DNA from: UBA1858 sp963976865
Lineage (GTDB): Bacteria; Pseudomonadota; Gammaproteobacteria; UBA4575
Length of the DNA: 64,000 nt
NCBI GenBank assembly: GCA_963976865.1
Contig: CAXBLY010000005.1
Coordinates: 102,474 to 166,473 of the forward strand
Reading direction: 5' to 3'
In this document: one piece after another, positions 9,357 through 19,074 of the stretch
Layout of the letters: the number at the start of each line of letters is the position of its first letter
How positions within the stretch are numbered: the stretch's first letter is position 1
The notes under the pieces: generated by a model
Databases searched by the model: none
What the model was told of the DNA's origin: nothing
Seen by the model: only the letters and a program-made list of their open reading frames with translations
Translations under genes and position numbers: made by a program

Positions 9357-10202
9357 GTGAGCATAATTGAAAAAGCAGTAGGCAATTTAAATCCGAATTC
9401 ATCTGTAGGTGTGCAAATGGGCCGGAAGATGAATGGAGTTAGACGTAAAAATGGTCGTGCTGTCGCGCCAAGCTACGAAATGGTTGAGATTGACCGAGTT
9501 AGTTTGAAGTCACATGGAATAGACTGGGACAAGTCATCAAATACTTTGCAGGAGTTTAAGAAAATCAAGCGACCCTTGCTGAATAATATGCTTGGTGGAC
9601 ATAAAAATGATGGGTCATTTGGAACTAACTTTATTGTAGTCACAAGTGCGGTACCAGGTGAAGGTAAAACGCACACCTCACTTAATCTGGCGATGTCGCT
9701 AAGTTATGAGAGAGACTACGACGTGCTGTTCGTGGATGGTGACACAATCAAGCGTGATGCAAGTCTGCTATTGGGGCTGAGTGACAAACCAGGGTTAAAT
9801 GATCTGCTGAATGATCATGATGCCTCGATTGATTCTCATATTGTCCAAACAGACCTGAATAAATTAAAAGTCCTGCCAGCCGGATCATTTAACGATAATA
9901 CCTGTGAACTATTGTCGAGTGAAAGAATGAATATGATTCTCGCGCAGTTGCTGGAAGCGGAAAATCGTATCGTATTATTTGATGCGCCGCCTATGCTGGC
10001 GACGGTAGAAGCGAGTGTATTAACACGACTTGCGGGTCAGGTTGTCGTAGTCACAGAGGCAGCTAAAACCTCCCATAAGATGGTTCAGGCCGTGCTCGAC
10101 CAGATTGAAAAGGATAAACCAGTAGGCATGGTGCTCAACAAGAGCAAGAAGTCTCATGGTGAAGAGACATACGGTTCTTATTACGACACTTACAGACAGT
10201 AA
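9357..10202 (+). CDS. Tyrosine-protein kinase, CpsD/CapB-like (XrtA system)
   Basis: A 281-residue BY-kinase that works with the preceding chain-length protein to regulate polymerisation. Walker A is in SAVPGEGKTHTSLNLA, Walker A' is LFVDGD, and Walker B is in IVLFDAPP. The C-terminus has a tyrosine cluster (YGSYYDTYRQ), the expected autophosphorylation site. The start is GTG. The first 60 or so residues form a basic linker typical of this subfamily. In many XrtA loci an AAA+ ATPase gene follows the kinase region; it is absent here. Confidence 0.9.
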   Translation: MSIIEKAVGNLNPNSSVGVQMGRKMNGVRRKNGRAVAPSYEMVEIDRVSLKSHGIDWDKSSNTLQEFKKIKRPLLNNMLGGHKNDGSFGTNFIVVTSAVPGEGKTHTSLNLAMSLSYERDYDVLFVDGDTIKRDASLLLGLSDKPGLNDLLNDHDASIDSHIVQTDLNKLKVLPAGSFNDNTCELLSSERMNMILAQLLEAENRIVLFDAPPMLATVEASVLTRLAGQVVVVTEAAKTSHKMVQAVLDQIEKDKPVGMVLNKSKKSHGEETYGSYYDTYRQ

Positions 10203-10226
10203 GAATATATTGGTGTCATCAACCAG

Positions 10227-10303
10227 GCGGACTTGATAGTCCGCCGGGTAAAATTTAATGGCTTGTCTCTAATTCTAGTCCGGTTATCGGTTCAGAGACG
10301 AGC
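10227..10303 (+). terminator. Two consecutive hairpins after the tyrosine kinase gene
   Basis: A perfect 8-bp stem with a 4-base loop (GGCGGACT 10227-10234, AGTCCGCC 10239-10246) is followed by a 9/10-bp stem (10261-10270 with 10294-10303). Neither is followed by a good U-tract. They may attenuate transcription or protect the 3' end of the upstream mRNA; this is inferred from structure and position only. Confidence 0.4.
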
Positions 10304-10431
10304 GGAAGCGGGTAGCAGATAAACAAGTGCGTAGAGTGCTGAAAAATAGTGTGTTTTTATCATTGAATATATGACTATTTCCTCTATTACAGTTAATATA
10401 TGCGCTTCTATTCACTTAATATCTTGCTTTC

Positions 10432-11892
10432 ATGATCTTAAAAACAATTAGTCAAAAACCATCCCGTCTAGTTTGCTTGCTACTTTTTCCCGGCATAGCA
10501 TCAATATCATACGCAGGTCCGTGGGAGATAAATCCTCTTGTGGAAGCACGGATTGGCTATTCGGATAATGTTGAATTTGAAAGCAATGATGATGAAGAAA
10601 GCGGTTTTATTGGCCAGCTGAATCCGGGCGTTTCAATCCAGAAAAACGAAGGACGATTACTGGTTCAACTCGATTATCTTATGCAGAATTTTTACTATCT
10701 GGATGATGATGACTTGAGTACAAACCAAAAACTGGATTCAATAGCACGTTACGAATTCATTCCCCAAACATTCTTCCTCAACGGATATGCAAATATTTCG
10801 CAGGTGCTGGTTGACAGTAATCAGGGGATATCTGTCAATAATATTAATAATACTGGCAATACGACAGATCAAAGAACACTGGGTATAGAGCCTGTCTGGG
10901 TGCAGAAACTAGGTACATATGCGCAAGCCAATCTGGCTTATCTCTATGCCGTTCAGGGCTTCGAAGATGAATCAGATGAAGAGGGAGTTGGAGGTGATAT
11001 TGATGATAACGATCGCCAACGATTTCTGGCAAGTCTGGGGAATCAGGATGTTGAAAATGACCGTCTGGACTGGGCACTTCGATACAGTAATGAAAAGGTC
11101 GATTTTGAAGACGGAGAGGAATTTGATTTTAGTGCGCAGTTAATTGAACTTGGATACAGTATTAGTCCGAGACTGCAGGTTGTAGGTACTTATGGTTATG
11201 AAAATAATGATTTTGGCGACGTTGTGTCTATTGATGAAGATGAGGATGGCACTTTTTGGGATGTGGGCATTATCTATGGCTTTGGTGAGTTTACAGCGCT
11301 GGAAGTCAGAAGAGGCGAGCGTTTTTTCGGGAAAACCTGGGAAGCTGATTTGACTGTTGGTGGTCCAAAACTGCAAGTAAATGCAAATTATGAAGAAATT
11401 ACTAATCTCGAAGTACTGGATTCGATTAATAGCGATGGCTTTGATGCCCCGGAAAACCTGCTGCAAAATGATGTTAATACCAATGTTACTAACGACCGTA
11501 ATTCAGTATCCATATCCAAGATATGGGATGGTACAATTGCCTACACGGTGAGTAAAAGTACATTTGCGTTTAATGTTACTAATACTGATGTAGAGTTTCT
11601 GGACTCAAATGATACTCAAAAATACGCATCCTATGCTTTTGGCTGGTTGTGGAATATTACCGGCATTAGTTCGCTGTTTACCTCTGTAGAGGAGCTGGAG
11701 AATGAGTCGTTTAATAATGGTGTTGATGTGGAAACCAGCCTGCTTGATTTTGAAATTACGTATGTCAGGCAGCTTTCTGCAAAAACAGATTTTGATGTGA
11801 GTTATGTCTATTCCGAAGGAGATTCAGGCCTGGATGATGATGGGGACTTCACTTCCAATACTGTTTCTGTAGGATTGATACATAACTTTTGA
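10432..11892 (+). CDS. Outer-membrane beta-barrel protein of XrtA exopolysaccharide loci (TIGR03016-like)
   Basis: A 486-residue protein with an N-terminal signal peptide (hydrophobic core around residues 12-26, ending near SYAGPWE). It then has a long series of alternating strands rich in Asp, Asn and Tyr, and ends in VGLIHNF, a typical outer-membrane-protein C-terminus with a terminal Phe. It matches the PEP-CTERM-system outer-membrane family in length and in its acidic loops. The role is presumed to be polymer export or assembly in the outer membrane. It has its own 229-base leader, so it may be transcribed separately. Confidence 0.82.
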   Translation: MILKTISQKPSRLVCLLLFPGIASISYAGPWEINPLVEARIGYSDNVEFESNDDEESGFIGQLNPGVSIQKNEGRLLVQLDYLMQNFYYLDDDDLSTNQKLDSIARYEFIPQTFFLNGYANISQVLVDSNQGISVNNINNTGNTTDQRTLGIEPVWVQKLGTYAQANLAYLYAVQGFEDESDEEGVGGDIDDNDRQRFLASLGNQDVENDRLDWALRYSNEKVDFEDGEEFDFSAQLIELGYSISPRLQVVGTYGYENNDFGDVVSIDEDEDGTFWDVGIIYGFGEFTALEVRRGERFFGKTWEADLTVGGPKLQVNANYEEITNLEVLDSINSDGFDAPENLLQNDVNTNVTNDRNSVSISKIWDGTIAYTVSKSTFAFNVTNTDVEFLDSNDTQKYASYAFGWLWNITGISSLFTSVEELENESFNNGVDVETSLLDFEITYVRQLSAKTDFDVSYVYSEGDSGLDDDGDFTSNTVSVGLIHNF

Positions 11893-12017
11893 TCCTTTCA
11901 TGTAATCTGGCTGGAAGCATCTACTGAAAGTGAGAATTCGCTCTAGGTGAAGGTTTTCATCTTCTGATAACGTATGGAAAATCCAGCGCTTAACGATTAA
12001 CTGAGTTTTCCAGCAAT

Positions 12018-12887
12018 ATGAATTTCACTTCCCGACCGGTCGAGCAATCAGATGTCGATTGCAATATAAATGCAATGACTATTGATGTAGAAGACTATTT
12101 TCAGGTGTCTGCATTTAACGATAACATCTCATTGGAAGAATGGTCAGATCATCGATGTCGTGTTGAAAGTAACATGGACAGAATACTGCAGCTTTTTTCC
12201 GAGAATGATGTTAAGGCAACATTTTTCACGCTAGGCTGGATCGCTGAGAAATATCCAGACGTTGTCAGAAAAATTGTTGCGGGTGGTCATGAACTGGCGA
12301 GTCATGGGCGTAATCACAGGCGCGTATTTGATCAAACGCCTAAGCAGTTTACGGAAGATATTAGTTATACCAAGAATCTGCTTGAAGATATTGGTGGTGT
12401 TGAAATAAAAGGTTACCGTGCGGCAAGTTTTTCTATCGATAATAGAAATCTTTGGGCGTACGACTGCCTGTCGAAGGCGGGTTATCAATATAGCTCAAGT
12501 GTCTACCCGGTACAGCATGACCACTATGGCATGCCGGATGCTCCAAGGTTTAGCTTCTTCGCAAATGATGCCGGACTGGTAGAAATACCAATTTCCACGG
12601 TTAAGTGGATGAACCGACTCTGGCCGTCGGGTGGCGGAGGCTATTTCCGTTTTTTCCCGTATGCTGTTTCCAGGCGATTAATTCGTGCAATCAATCAGAA
12701 AGAACAGCGAAGCGCGATTTTTTATTTGCACCCCTGGGAAATTGATCCTGAACAGCCAAAGCAGGATAATTTGCCACTGAAAACAAAATTCAGGCATTAC
12801 GTTAATCTTAAGCATACCTACAAGCGTCTGGAAAATTTATCAAAAGATTTTCGCTGGGACCGTATGGACCGGGTATTTTCGATTTGA
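12018..12887 (+). CDS. Polysaccharide deacetylase, XrtA-system type (TIGR03006-like)
   Basis: A 289-residue NodB-fold carbohydrate esterase that removes N-acetyl groups from polysaccharide. The metal and catalytic motifs are visible: TIDVEDYF (catalytic Asp and metal Asp), SHGRNH (the metal-binding HxxxH pair), the GYRAASFSID motif, and LHPWEIDPEQP near the C-terminus. The LHPWE ending is characteristic of the exosortase-locus subgroup. No signal peptide is seen, so it probably acts on lipid-linked intermediates in the cytoplasm. The FemAB-like gene follows after 29 bases. Confidence 0.9.
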   Translation: MNFTSRPVEQSDVDCNINAMTIDVEDYFQVSAFNDNISLEEWSDHRCRVESNMDRILQLFSENDVKATFFTLGWIAEKYPDVVRKIVAGGHELASHGRNHRRVFDQTPKQFTEDISYTKNLLEDIGGVEIKGYRAASFSIDNRNLWAYDCLSKAGYQYSSSVYPVQHDHYGMPDAPRFSFFANDAGLVEIPISTVKWMNRLWPSGGGGYFRFFPYAVSRRLIRAINQKEQRSAIFYLHPWEIDPEQPKQDNLPLKTKFRHYVNLKHTYKRLENLSKDFRWDRMDRVFSI

Positions 12888-12916
12888 ATCTGGATAACAA
12901 TTAAGAACTATTCTTT

Positions 12917-13957
12917 ATGAGTGCTATAGACATCTGTCAGATGACTGGATCTGATATCGAGATATGGAATCAGTATGTGAATCAGTCAAGTGATTCGACA
13001 TTCTTTCACCTGGCACAGTGGCAAACAATATTCGAGAAAATATTAAATCATCGCCCGTATTATCTGATGGCAAAGGCAAGCGATAAAGTTGTTGGTATAT
13101 TTCCGCTAGTGCAGGTGAAAAGCCGGTTATTTGGGAATGCGCTTATTTCGGTTCCATTCGCTGTATATGGCGGTGCCATTGCGGATAACGAAGCTGCACA
13201 TAATGCATTGTCTGAGCGAGCAGTAGAGCTCGCAAATGAATTGAAAGTGGATTATGTCGAGGTACGTGAACAGCAAAGGTCTGAATTTGCCAGTCCCGAC
13301 TGGCAAGAGAAAAATTTGTATGTGACATTCCAAAAAGAACTGTTTGACAATGAAGAGGAAAATTTTAAGGCTATTCCGCGCAAGCAGCGCGCGGTAGTGA
13401 GAAAAGCGATTGAATACGGTTTGACGTCGGAATGGGATACAAATGCTGATCGGTTTTATGCCATGTATTCCGAGAGTGTTCGCAATCTTGGAACACCTGT
13501 ACTTTCAAGGAAATATTATCAGTCTTTAATGGACACTTTTGGAGAAAAGTGCAAAGTACTTACGATCCTGGATAAAGGGGTCCCTGTTTCCAGTGTGCTT
13601 AATTTCTACTTTAAAGATCAGGTGCTTCCTTTTTATGGTGGAGGTCCGGCGCAGGCCAGAGCATGCAGGGCTAACGATTTTATGTACTGGGAGTTGATGC
13701 GTCTTAGTGTTGCACAGGGCATAAAAGTGTTTGATTTTGGGCGAAGCAAGGATGGAGCAGGTTCGTATCGCTTCAAAAAGCATTGGGGGTTTTCACCACA
13801 GCCACTCCATTATCGGTTCCATTTGATCAATACCAGCAGCCTGCCTGATTTGAGTCCGGTTAATCCGAAGTATCAGCTAGCGATCAGAATGTGGCAAAAG
13901 TTACCGCTTCCTGTCACTCATATCCTGGGGCCTGTGATTGCCAGAAATCTGGGCTAA
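12917..13957 (+). CDS. FemAB-like protein of XrtA loci (TIGR03019-like)
   Basis: A 346-residue GNAT-superfamily protein of the FemAB type, which elsewhere transfers amino acids from aminoacyl-tRNA to peptidoglycan. The C-terminal half contains the conserved acyl-acceptor region (FDFGRSKDGAGSYRFKKHWGF). In exosortase loci such proteins are thought to modify the polysaccharide or its carrier, but the substrate is not established. It is paired with the deacetylase just upstream, so the freed amino group could be the acceptor (inference). In many XrtA loci the exosortase gene follows here; in this window it does not. Confidence 0.87.
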   Translation: MSAIDICQMTGSDIEIWNQYVNQSSDSTFFHLAQWQTIFEKILNHRPYYLMAKASDKVVGIFPLVQVKSRLFGNALISVPFAVYGGAIADNEAAHNALSERAVELANELKVDYVEVREQQRSEFASPDWQEKNLYVTFQKELFDNEEENFKAIPRKQRAVVRKAIEYGLTSEWDTNADRFYAMYSESVRNLGTPVLSRKYYQSLMDTFGEKCKVLTILDKGVPVSSVLNFYFKDQVLPFYGGGPAQARACRANDFMYWELMRLSVAQGIKVFDFGRSKDGAGSYRFKKHWGFSPQPLHYRFHLINTSSLPDLSPVNPKYQLAIRMWQKLPLPVTHILGPVIARNLG

Positions 13958-14011
13958 AAGCAGATAGGGATTCAGCAACAGGCTGATGAACAGGCATTGA
14001 TAGAAGCCAGT

Positions 14012-14036
14012 CACAAACAAATAAAATTTATTTGTG
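14012..14036. promoter_or_regulatory. Palindrome in the gap before the glycosyltransferase genes
   Basis: A 17-bp perfect AT-rich palindrome with one central base (14018-14034, CAAATAAA-A-TTTATTTG) lies within an imperfect CACAAA...TTTGTG context in the 189-base gap. It could be an operator for the genes from 14147 onwards. No binding protein can be assigned. Confidence 0.35.
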
Positions 14037-14146
14037 ATAACAGTGAAGTAATTCTAATAAACACAGATGGTTATTGGCTATAGTCGTGGAAAATAGCCTT
14101 GATCAATAATGATTAGGCCTGAATTCTAAGGTAGTGCCATCTGTAT

Positions 14147-15373
14147 ATGAAAATATTATTTGTCTGTCACCGATTCCCGTATCCGCCAAACGAAGGAGGG
14201 AAGATACGTTCGTTTAATATGATAACTCACCTTCAGCAGCAACATGATGTCACGGTTGCGTCTCTGGTGGAATCAAAGATAGAGCAAACTGACGTTGACG
14301 GAATCAAACCATATTGTCATTCATATGTTGCGCAACGTATGAATAAACCTGTTGCATGGTTAAAAGCAGTATTGTGCTTGCTGACGTCGATACCTTCGTC
14401 GATGGGATACTTTCATTCATGGAAGCTGGGGAGGAAAATTAAAACACTCCTGAAAGAACATAAATACGATTTAATCGTTGTGCATTGTTCCTCAGTCGCG
14501 CATTTTGTTTTATCTGCAAGTGATACTCCAAAAGTTCTGGATTTTTGTGATATGGATTCGCAAAAATGGTTAATCTATGCCAAACACAAGCCGTTTCCTT
14601 TGTCACTGATTTACTGGTTAGAGGGAATCAAGTTGCAGCGCGCCGAAAAGAATCTGGCCAGGCAATTTGACAGCTCATCAGTCGCGACTGCATTTGAGCT
14701 GGAAACACTGGAGCAATTCCGTTCTGGACGTTCGTCTTTTTGTTTTCCAAATGGTGTGGATACAAAATATTTCACGCCAGTTGAGCGTGGCTATGATGAA
14801 AATACAATTTGTTTCATGGGTAAAATGAATTACTACCCTAATGAGAAATGCATGCTTCAATTTAGCGAGAATGTATTTCCACTGTTGCGTGCAAAATATC
14901 CTGATTTAAAGCTATGTATTGTAGGGTCAAACCCTACAAGTAGAATATTAGCGCTAGCTGACACCGATGGAATAGAAGTGACAGGTCGTGTTGCTGATGT
15001 TAGACCGTATGTTCAGCAGGCAGCATTGACCATCGTTCCACTCGAAATTGCGCGTGGTACACAAAACAAGATTTTAGAATCTATGGCGATGGGAGTGCCT
15101 GTAGTCTGCAGTGATGTTGCTGCACGAGGGATAGATGCGATAGCGGGAGAGCATGTCCTGGTAGCAAAAACAAGTAGAGAATATGTTATGCAAATTTCAC
15201 GTGTTCTGGATAGTGCTGACGAGAGATCAAGACTCTCGAAGGCGGGGAGAGCGCGTATGTTGACTCATCATAGCTGGAGTATTGCTATGGAAAAGATGGA
15301 TGCAAATCTTGAAAATCAACAGGTCGTCGATGTTGATGTTTCAGATGCGAATATGCAAGAAAATCATATTTAA
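14147..15373 (+). CDS. Glycosyltransferase, XrtA-system type (TIGR03087-like)
   Basis: A 408-residue GT-B glycosyltransferase of the GT4/GT1 group. The N-terminus HRFPYPPNEGGKIRSF is the acceptor-side glycine-rich loop typical of this PEP-CTERM-locus subfamily. The C-terminal donor domain has the conserved EXnE-like region (IARGTQNKILESMAMGVPVV). It probably adds one sugar of the repeat unit at the cytoplasmic face. It is followed after 2 bases by a second glycosyltransferase, so the two are translationally close. Donor and acceptor are unknown. Confidence 0.9.
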   Translation: MKILFVCHRFPYPPNEGGKIRSFNMITHLQQQHDVTVASLVESKIEQTDVDGIKPYCHSYVAQRMNKPVAWLKAVLCLLTSIPSSMGYFHSWKLGRKIKTLLKEHKYDLIVVHCSSVAHFVLSASDTPKVLDFCDMDSQKWLIYAKHKPFPLSLIYWLEGIKLQRAEKNLARQFDSSSVATAFELETLEQFRSGRSSFCFPNGVDTKYFTPVERGYDENTICFMGKMNYYPNEKCMLQFSENVFPLLRAKYPDLKLCIVGSNPTSRILALADTDGIEVTGRVADVRPYVQQAALTIVPLEIARGTQNKILESMAMGVPVVCSDVAARGIDAIAGEHVLVAKTSREYVMQISRVLDSADERSRLSKAGRARMLTHHSWSIAMEKMDANLENQQVVDVDVSDANMQENHI

Positions 15374-15375
15374 AA

Positions 15376-16611
15376 ATGCCTGTTATGAAAATTTTACATG
15401 TACTAGATCATTCTATTCCATTACATAGTGGCTACACATTCCGCACTTGTTCAATACTGCACGAGCAAGCCATGCTGGGTTGGGAAACAACTCACGTGAC
15501 AAGTATTAAACATATTAATCCGCAAAGTTCAGAAGAAACGCATGGCAAACTGAAATTCTATCGAACGGAAAGTAAAAGCAAGTTGTTATCGCGTATTCCT
15601 ATTGTTAATCAGCTTTATGTCATTCGAAGCTTGCAAAAACGTGTGGTAGAGGTAATTGAACGTGAGAAGCCAGATATTATTCATGCACATTCCCCGTGTC
15701 TAAATGGTATTGCAGCATTACTCGCCGCAAAGAAATTCTCAATTCCTGTGGTGTATGAAATGCGTGCATCCTGGGAAGATGCAGCCGTTGAACATGGCAC
15801 TACAACAGAAGGCAGTTTCCGTTATCGGCTGACGCGTGCTTTAGAAACATTTGTTTTTAAGAGAGTGCATGGAATTACTACTATTTGTAATGGCTTGAAA
15901 AGCGATATCACCAGCAGGAGCATTGGCCAAACGCCAATTCAGGTGATCCCAAACGCGGTGAATGCAGAAGAATTCGAAGGTGAATCTTCCATTCAGGAGG
16001 ATTTGCGGAAAAAATATAATCTGGGAAATAGTTATGTCGCTGGTTTTATCGGTTCTTTCTATGCTTATGAAGGACTGGAGCTGTTTGTCAAAGCGCTGCA
16101 TAAAATGCGTGATGGTGATTTGAATGTTAAGGGTCTGCTTGTTGGGGGTGGTCCTGAAGATGAAAAACTGCGTAACCTGGTCAAAGAGTTGGGCTTGCAG
16201 GACAGAATTATCTTTACCGGACGCGTGCCGCATTCCGATGTTGAAGCGTATTACGATTTAATAGATGTACTCGTATATCCGCGCAAGTCGGCAAGGCTTA
16301 CAGATATTGTAACCCCTCTCAAGCCGTTGGAGGCAATGGCAATGGGAAAGGTGTTTATCGCGTCGAATGTAGGTGGGCACGCTGAATTGGTGCCAGAACG
16401 ACTGCATTCCGTTTTATTTGAAGCAGGATCTGTCGATGCGCTGGTAGATTCTTTGCAGTCAGCCATCGCGAATAAGCCTCTAAAAGCACTGTTTTCTGGA
16501 TGGGCGCGCAAATATGTAAAGGCTGAGCGAAACTGGAAAAAAAGTGTATATGGTTATGTGGATTTATATAGAAAAGCTCAGGAAAGACATGCAGCTTTTG
16601 CAAAAGTGTGA
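15376..16611 (+). CDS. Glycosyltransferase, XrtA-system type (TIGR04063-like)
   Basis: A 411-residue GT-B fold GT4-family glycosyltransferase. The N-terminal motif DHSIPLHSGYTFRT and the C-terminal donor-binding region (VTPLKPLEAMAMGKVFIASN, then GGHAELV) fit the second glycosyltransferase usually found in exosortase A loci. Translation may start at 15376 or at the methionine three codons downstream (15385); neither has a clear Shine-Dalgarno. It works with the preceding glycosyltransferase to build the repeat unit. Confidence 0.9.
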   Translation: MPVMKILHVLDHSIPLHSGYTFRTCSILHEQAMLGWETTHVTSIKHINPQSSEETHGKLKFYRTESKSKLLSRIPIVNQLYVIRSLQKRVVEVIEREKPDIIHAHSPCLNGIAALLAAKKFSIPVVYEMRASWEDAAVEHGTTTEGSFRYRLTRALETFVFKRVHGITTICNGLKSDITSRSIGQTPIQVIPNAVNAEEFEGESSIQEDLRKKYNLGNSYVAGFIGSFYAYEGLELFVKALHKMRDGDLNVKGLLVGGGPEDEKLRNLVKELGLQDRIIFTGRVPHSDVEAYYDLIDVLVYPRKSARLTDIVTPLKPLEAMAMGKVFIASNVGGHAELVPERLHSVLFEAGSVDALVDSLQSAIANKPLKALFSGWARKYVKAERNWKKSVYGYVDLYRKAQERHAAFAKV

Positions 16612-16690
16612 AGCAGTTCACTTTTTTTGAAATGGCAAATCTGGGACGAGGTTGGTAATAGTTCAATCTGGTTTGGAGTAAAGTTAAGCA

Positions 16691-17659
16691 GTGAATAGAG
16701 TGTTAAAACCAATTTTCCAGCAAACAGTGGGAGCATTGTCTGGTCACCGGGCAAATAATAAATTGCTGGTGCTTACGTATCATCGTGTGCTGGCAGAGTA
16801 TGACCCTGTGATAGATGAAGTGGATGCAGTGCAGTTTACCCGGCAGATGGAAACACTGGCTGAATACTTTAATGTCGTCAGTCTGGAAAATGGTCTAGAG
16901 CAAATGCGAGCCGGAACACTGCCAAGTAGCTCCGTATGTATTACTTTCGATGATGGTTATCGAGATAACTATGACGTTGCGTTGCCTATTTTGTCAGCTT
17001 TAAATTTGCCAGCAACATTCTTTATTGCGACTGGCTATTTAGGCGATGGAATAATGTGGAATGATGTGGTTAGACACTCAATAAGGAATACTTCGTTACA
17101 AAAACTGGATCTGCGGGAATTTTCTATGGGTGAGGTATTGATTGATTCTCAACAGAAAAAAGTTCAGTTAATTGAGAAGTTGCTTGGCCATATTAAATAT
17201 AACGTGGTTGATCGTCGTATAACGTTGGTTAATAGATTAAAGGAAATTGCTCAAGTCGAAAATACTGAACGTTTGATGATGAACGAGCATGAGGTGAAAG
17301 AATTGGCACGTGCAGGGATGGAGATCGGAGGTCATACGGTGAATCATCCAATATTGACCTGTGAAGACGAAGACGAAGCCCGGCGCGAAATCACAGAAGG
17401 CAAAATGTTTCTGGAAATGTTGTTAAACAGGAAATTAAGGTTTTTTGCTTACCCTAATGGACAATATTCAAAAGATTACAATGAGCAGCATATGAAAATT
17501 GTTAAAGAAGCGGGTTTTGATGCGGCAGTAACAACTAATAATGGTGTGATAGATAAAAGTTCAGGTGTATTTGAGTTACCGAGAATCTGCATTGATCACA
17601 CGACTAAGTTTAAATTTGGTGTTTCTTTGGCGCGCGGCTATGTGCAGTACGCCAACTAA
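16691..17659 (+). CDS. Polysaccharide deacetylase family protein (second NodB-domain enzyme)
   Basis: A 322-residue NodB-type deacetylase, distinct from the one at 12018. Motifs include LTYHRV near the N-terminus, TFDDGYRDNY with the catalytic Asp pair, GGHTVNHP with the metal histidines, and RFFAYPNGQ. There is no clear signal peptide. The start is GTG. It lies between the glycosyltransferases and the ligase-like gene. It may act on a second N-acetyl sugar or on a different intermediate from the first deacetylase. Confidence 0.88.
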   Translation: MNRVLKPIFQQTVGALSGHRANNKLLVLTYHRVLAEYDPVIDEVDAVQFTRQMETLAEYFNVVSLENGLEQMRAGTLPSSSVCITFDDGYRDNYDVALPILSALNLPATFFIATGYLGDGIMWNDVVRHSIRNTSLQKLDLREFSMGEVLIDSQQKKVQLIEKLLGHIKYNVVDRRITLVNRLKEIAQVENTERLMMNEHEVKELARAGMEIGGHTVNHPILTCEDEDEARREITEGKMFLEMLLNRKLRFFAYPNGQYSKDYNEQHMKIVKEAGFDAAVTTNNGVIDKSSGVFELPRICIDHTTKFKFGVSLARGYVQYAN

Positions 17660-17684
17660 TAATGTATGAAAAGTTGAGATTACA

Positions 17685-18998
17685 ATGCGAGATATACTGC
17701 TAACGTTAATTGTGTTTGGGTTTATCCCCTTTATTTTTGTCAGACCCTATGTCGGCATTCTGGTTTGGAGTTGGCTAGGGTTTATGAATCCGCAGAGATT
17801 ATGTTTCGGGTTTGCATATGATTTTCCTTTTTCAAAGCTGATTGGTGCAATTACCATTATCGCTTTCTTTTATTATAAGGATAAAATCGTGCCAAAAGGC
17901 ACGGGTTTGCTATGGATACTGGTGGCCTACGTTGTATGGGTGTCAATAACCACGACTATGGCGCTGTATCCAGAGGAAGCACTCTTCCAGTGGAGTACTT
18001 TCTTGAAAATCATGGCGATGGTTTTGTTAATTATTTTTATGGCGAGTGATAAAGACAAAGTGAATGCCTTGGTTGCGACCATCGTATTTTCATTGGGTTA
18101 TTTTGGATTCAAAGGCGGCGTGTTTACTATTATGACTGCAGGTGCCTATCATGTATGGGGACCGCCAGCGTCATTTATTACGGATAATAATGCGCTTGGA
18201 CTCGCACTGGTGATGACTTTGCCATTGATGTGGTATTTGCATTCACTTTTCAAGAAGAAGCTATATCGTAACTTTACCCTGGTAATGATGGTATTCACTG
18301 CCTTCGCCATTCTGGGAACACAGTCCAGAGGTGGGTTCCTGGCGTTAATAGCAATGACAGGTTTCTTGGTATTGAAGAGTAAAGCTAAATTTAAAGTGGC
18401 AACTATAGTTATTATTCTTGCGCCGTTACTGTATGTATTTATGCCTCAAAGCTGGCATGATCGTATGGATACAATCAAAAACTACCAACAGGATGAATCA
18501 GCAATGATGCGTATCAATGCCTGGGAGTTTTCGATTAATCTTGCCAAGGATTATCCTGTTGCCGGAGGTGGATACAGCACGTTTACTGAAGAGTTGTTTA
18601 GACGCTACTCGGAACGTCCTGAGGTGCCCTGGACAGGCCCGCACAGTATTTACTTTGAGTCTTTAGCCGAGCATGGTTATGTGGGCTTAACGCTGTTCGT
18701 ACTCATGCTGATAATTCTGTATCGTACGATGGGCAGTATTATGAAAAATGCGCCCAAGTATGAAGACATGTTGTGGATGAGAGACCTTGCAGCAATGATT
18801 CAAGTAAGTCTCGTGGGGTATATGGTAGCCGGTCTGTTCTTGGAGATGGCTAAATTCGATTTATTATATGCTCTGGTAGGAATTGGGATAACAATGTCTA
18901 CACTACTCCATAAGCGGCAGATGCAGGAATCCAGTTTGCCAGACAGCGATATTAATAAAAGCGTGTCTGGCGGCATGACCGTAGCTATAGGGAAATAA
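17685..18998 (+). CDS. O-antigen-ligase-like polymerase/ligase (exosortase A-associated, TIGR03097-like)
   Basis: A 437-residue integral membrane protein with about 10-12 hydrophobic segments and a large periplasmic loop before GPHSIYFESLAEHGYVG, the Wzy_C/O-antigen-ligase signature with its conserved His. This subgroup occurs in exosortase A loci and is annotated as a putative O-glycosylation ligase. It could polymerise the repeat units or transfer glycan to protein; the sequence does not decide. It is the only Wzy-like candidate in the locus. I see no Wzx flippase in the window. Confidence 0.85.
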   Translation: MRDILLTLIVFGFIPFIFVRPYVGILVWSWLGFMNPQRLCFGFAYDFPFSKLIGAITIIAFFYYKDKIVPKGTGLLWILVAYVVWVSITTTMALYPEEALFQWSTFLKIMAMVLLIIFMASDKDKVNALVATIVFSLGYFGFKGGVFTIMTAGAYHVWGPPASFITDNNALGLALVMTLPLMWYLHSLFKKKLYRNFTLVMMVFTAFAILGTQSRGGFLALIAMTGFLVLKSKAKFKVATIVIILAPLLYVFMPQSWHDRMDTIKNYQQDESAMMRINAWEFSINLAKDYPVAGGGYSTFTEELFRRYSERPEVPWTGPHSIYFESLAEHGYVGLTLFVLMLIILYRTMGSIMKNAPKYEDMLWMRDLAAMIQVSLVGYMVAGLFLEMAKFDLLYALVGIGITMSTLLHKRQMQESSLPDSDINKSVSGGMTVAIGK

Positions 18999-19074
18999 GT
19001 AAACGTTTCGAATAGAAGAATTTTTTATTTTTCTTGAGCGCGTTAGTTAAACAAAGTGCATGAAAGGTCGATGG

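Noticed and set aside
11140..11466. 108-codon minus-strand frame within the outer-membrane protein gene
   Set aside because: It is fully inside a clear signal-peptide beta-barrel gene on the other strand and has no recognisable domain or ribosome site.
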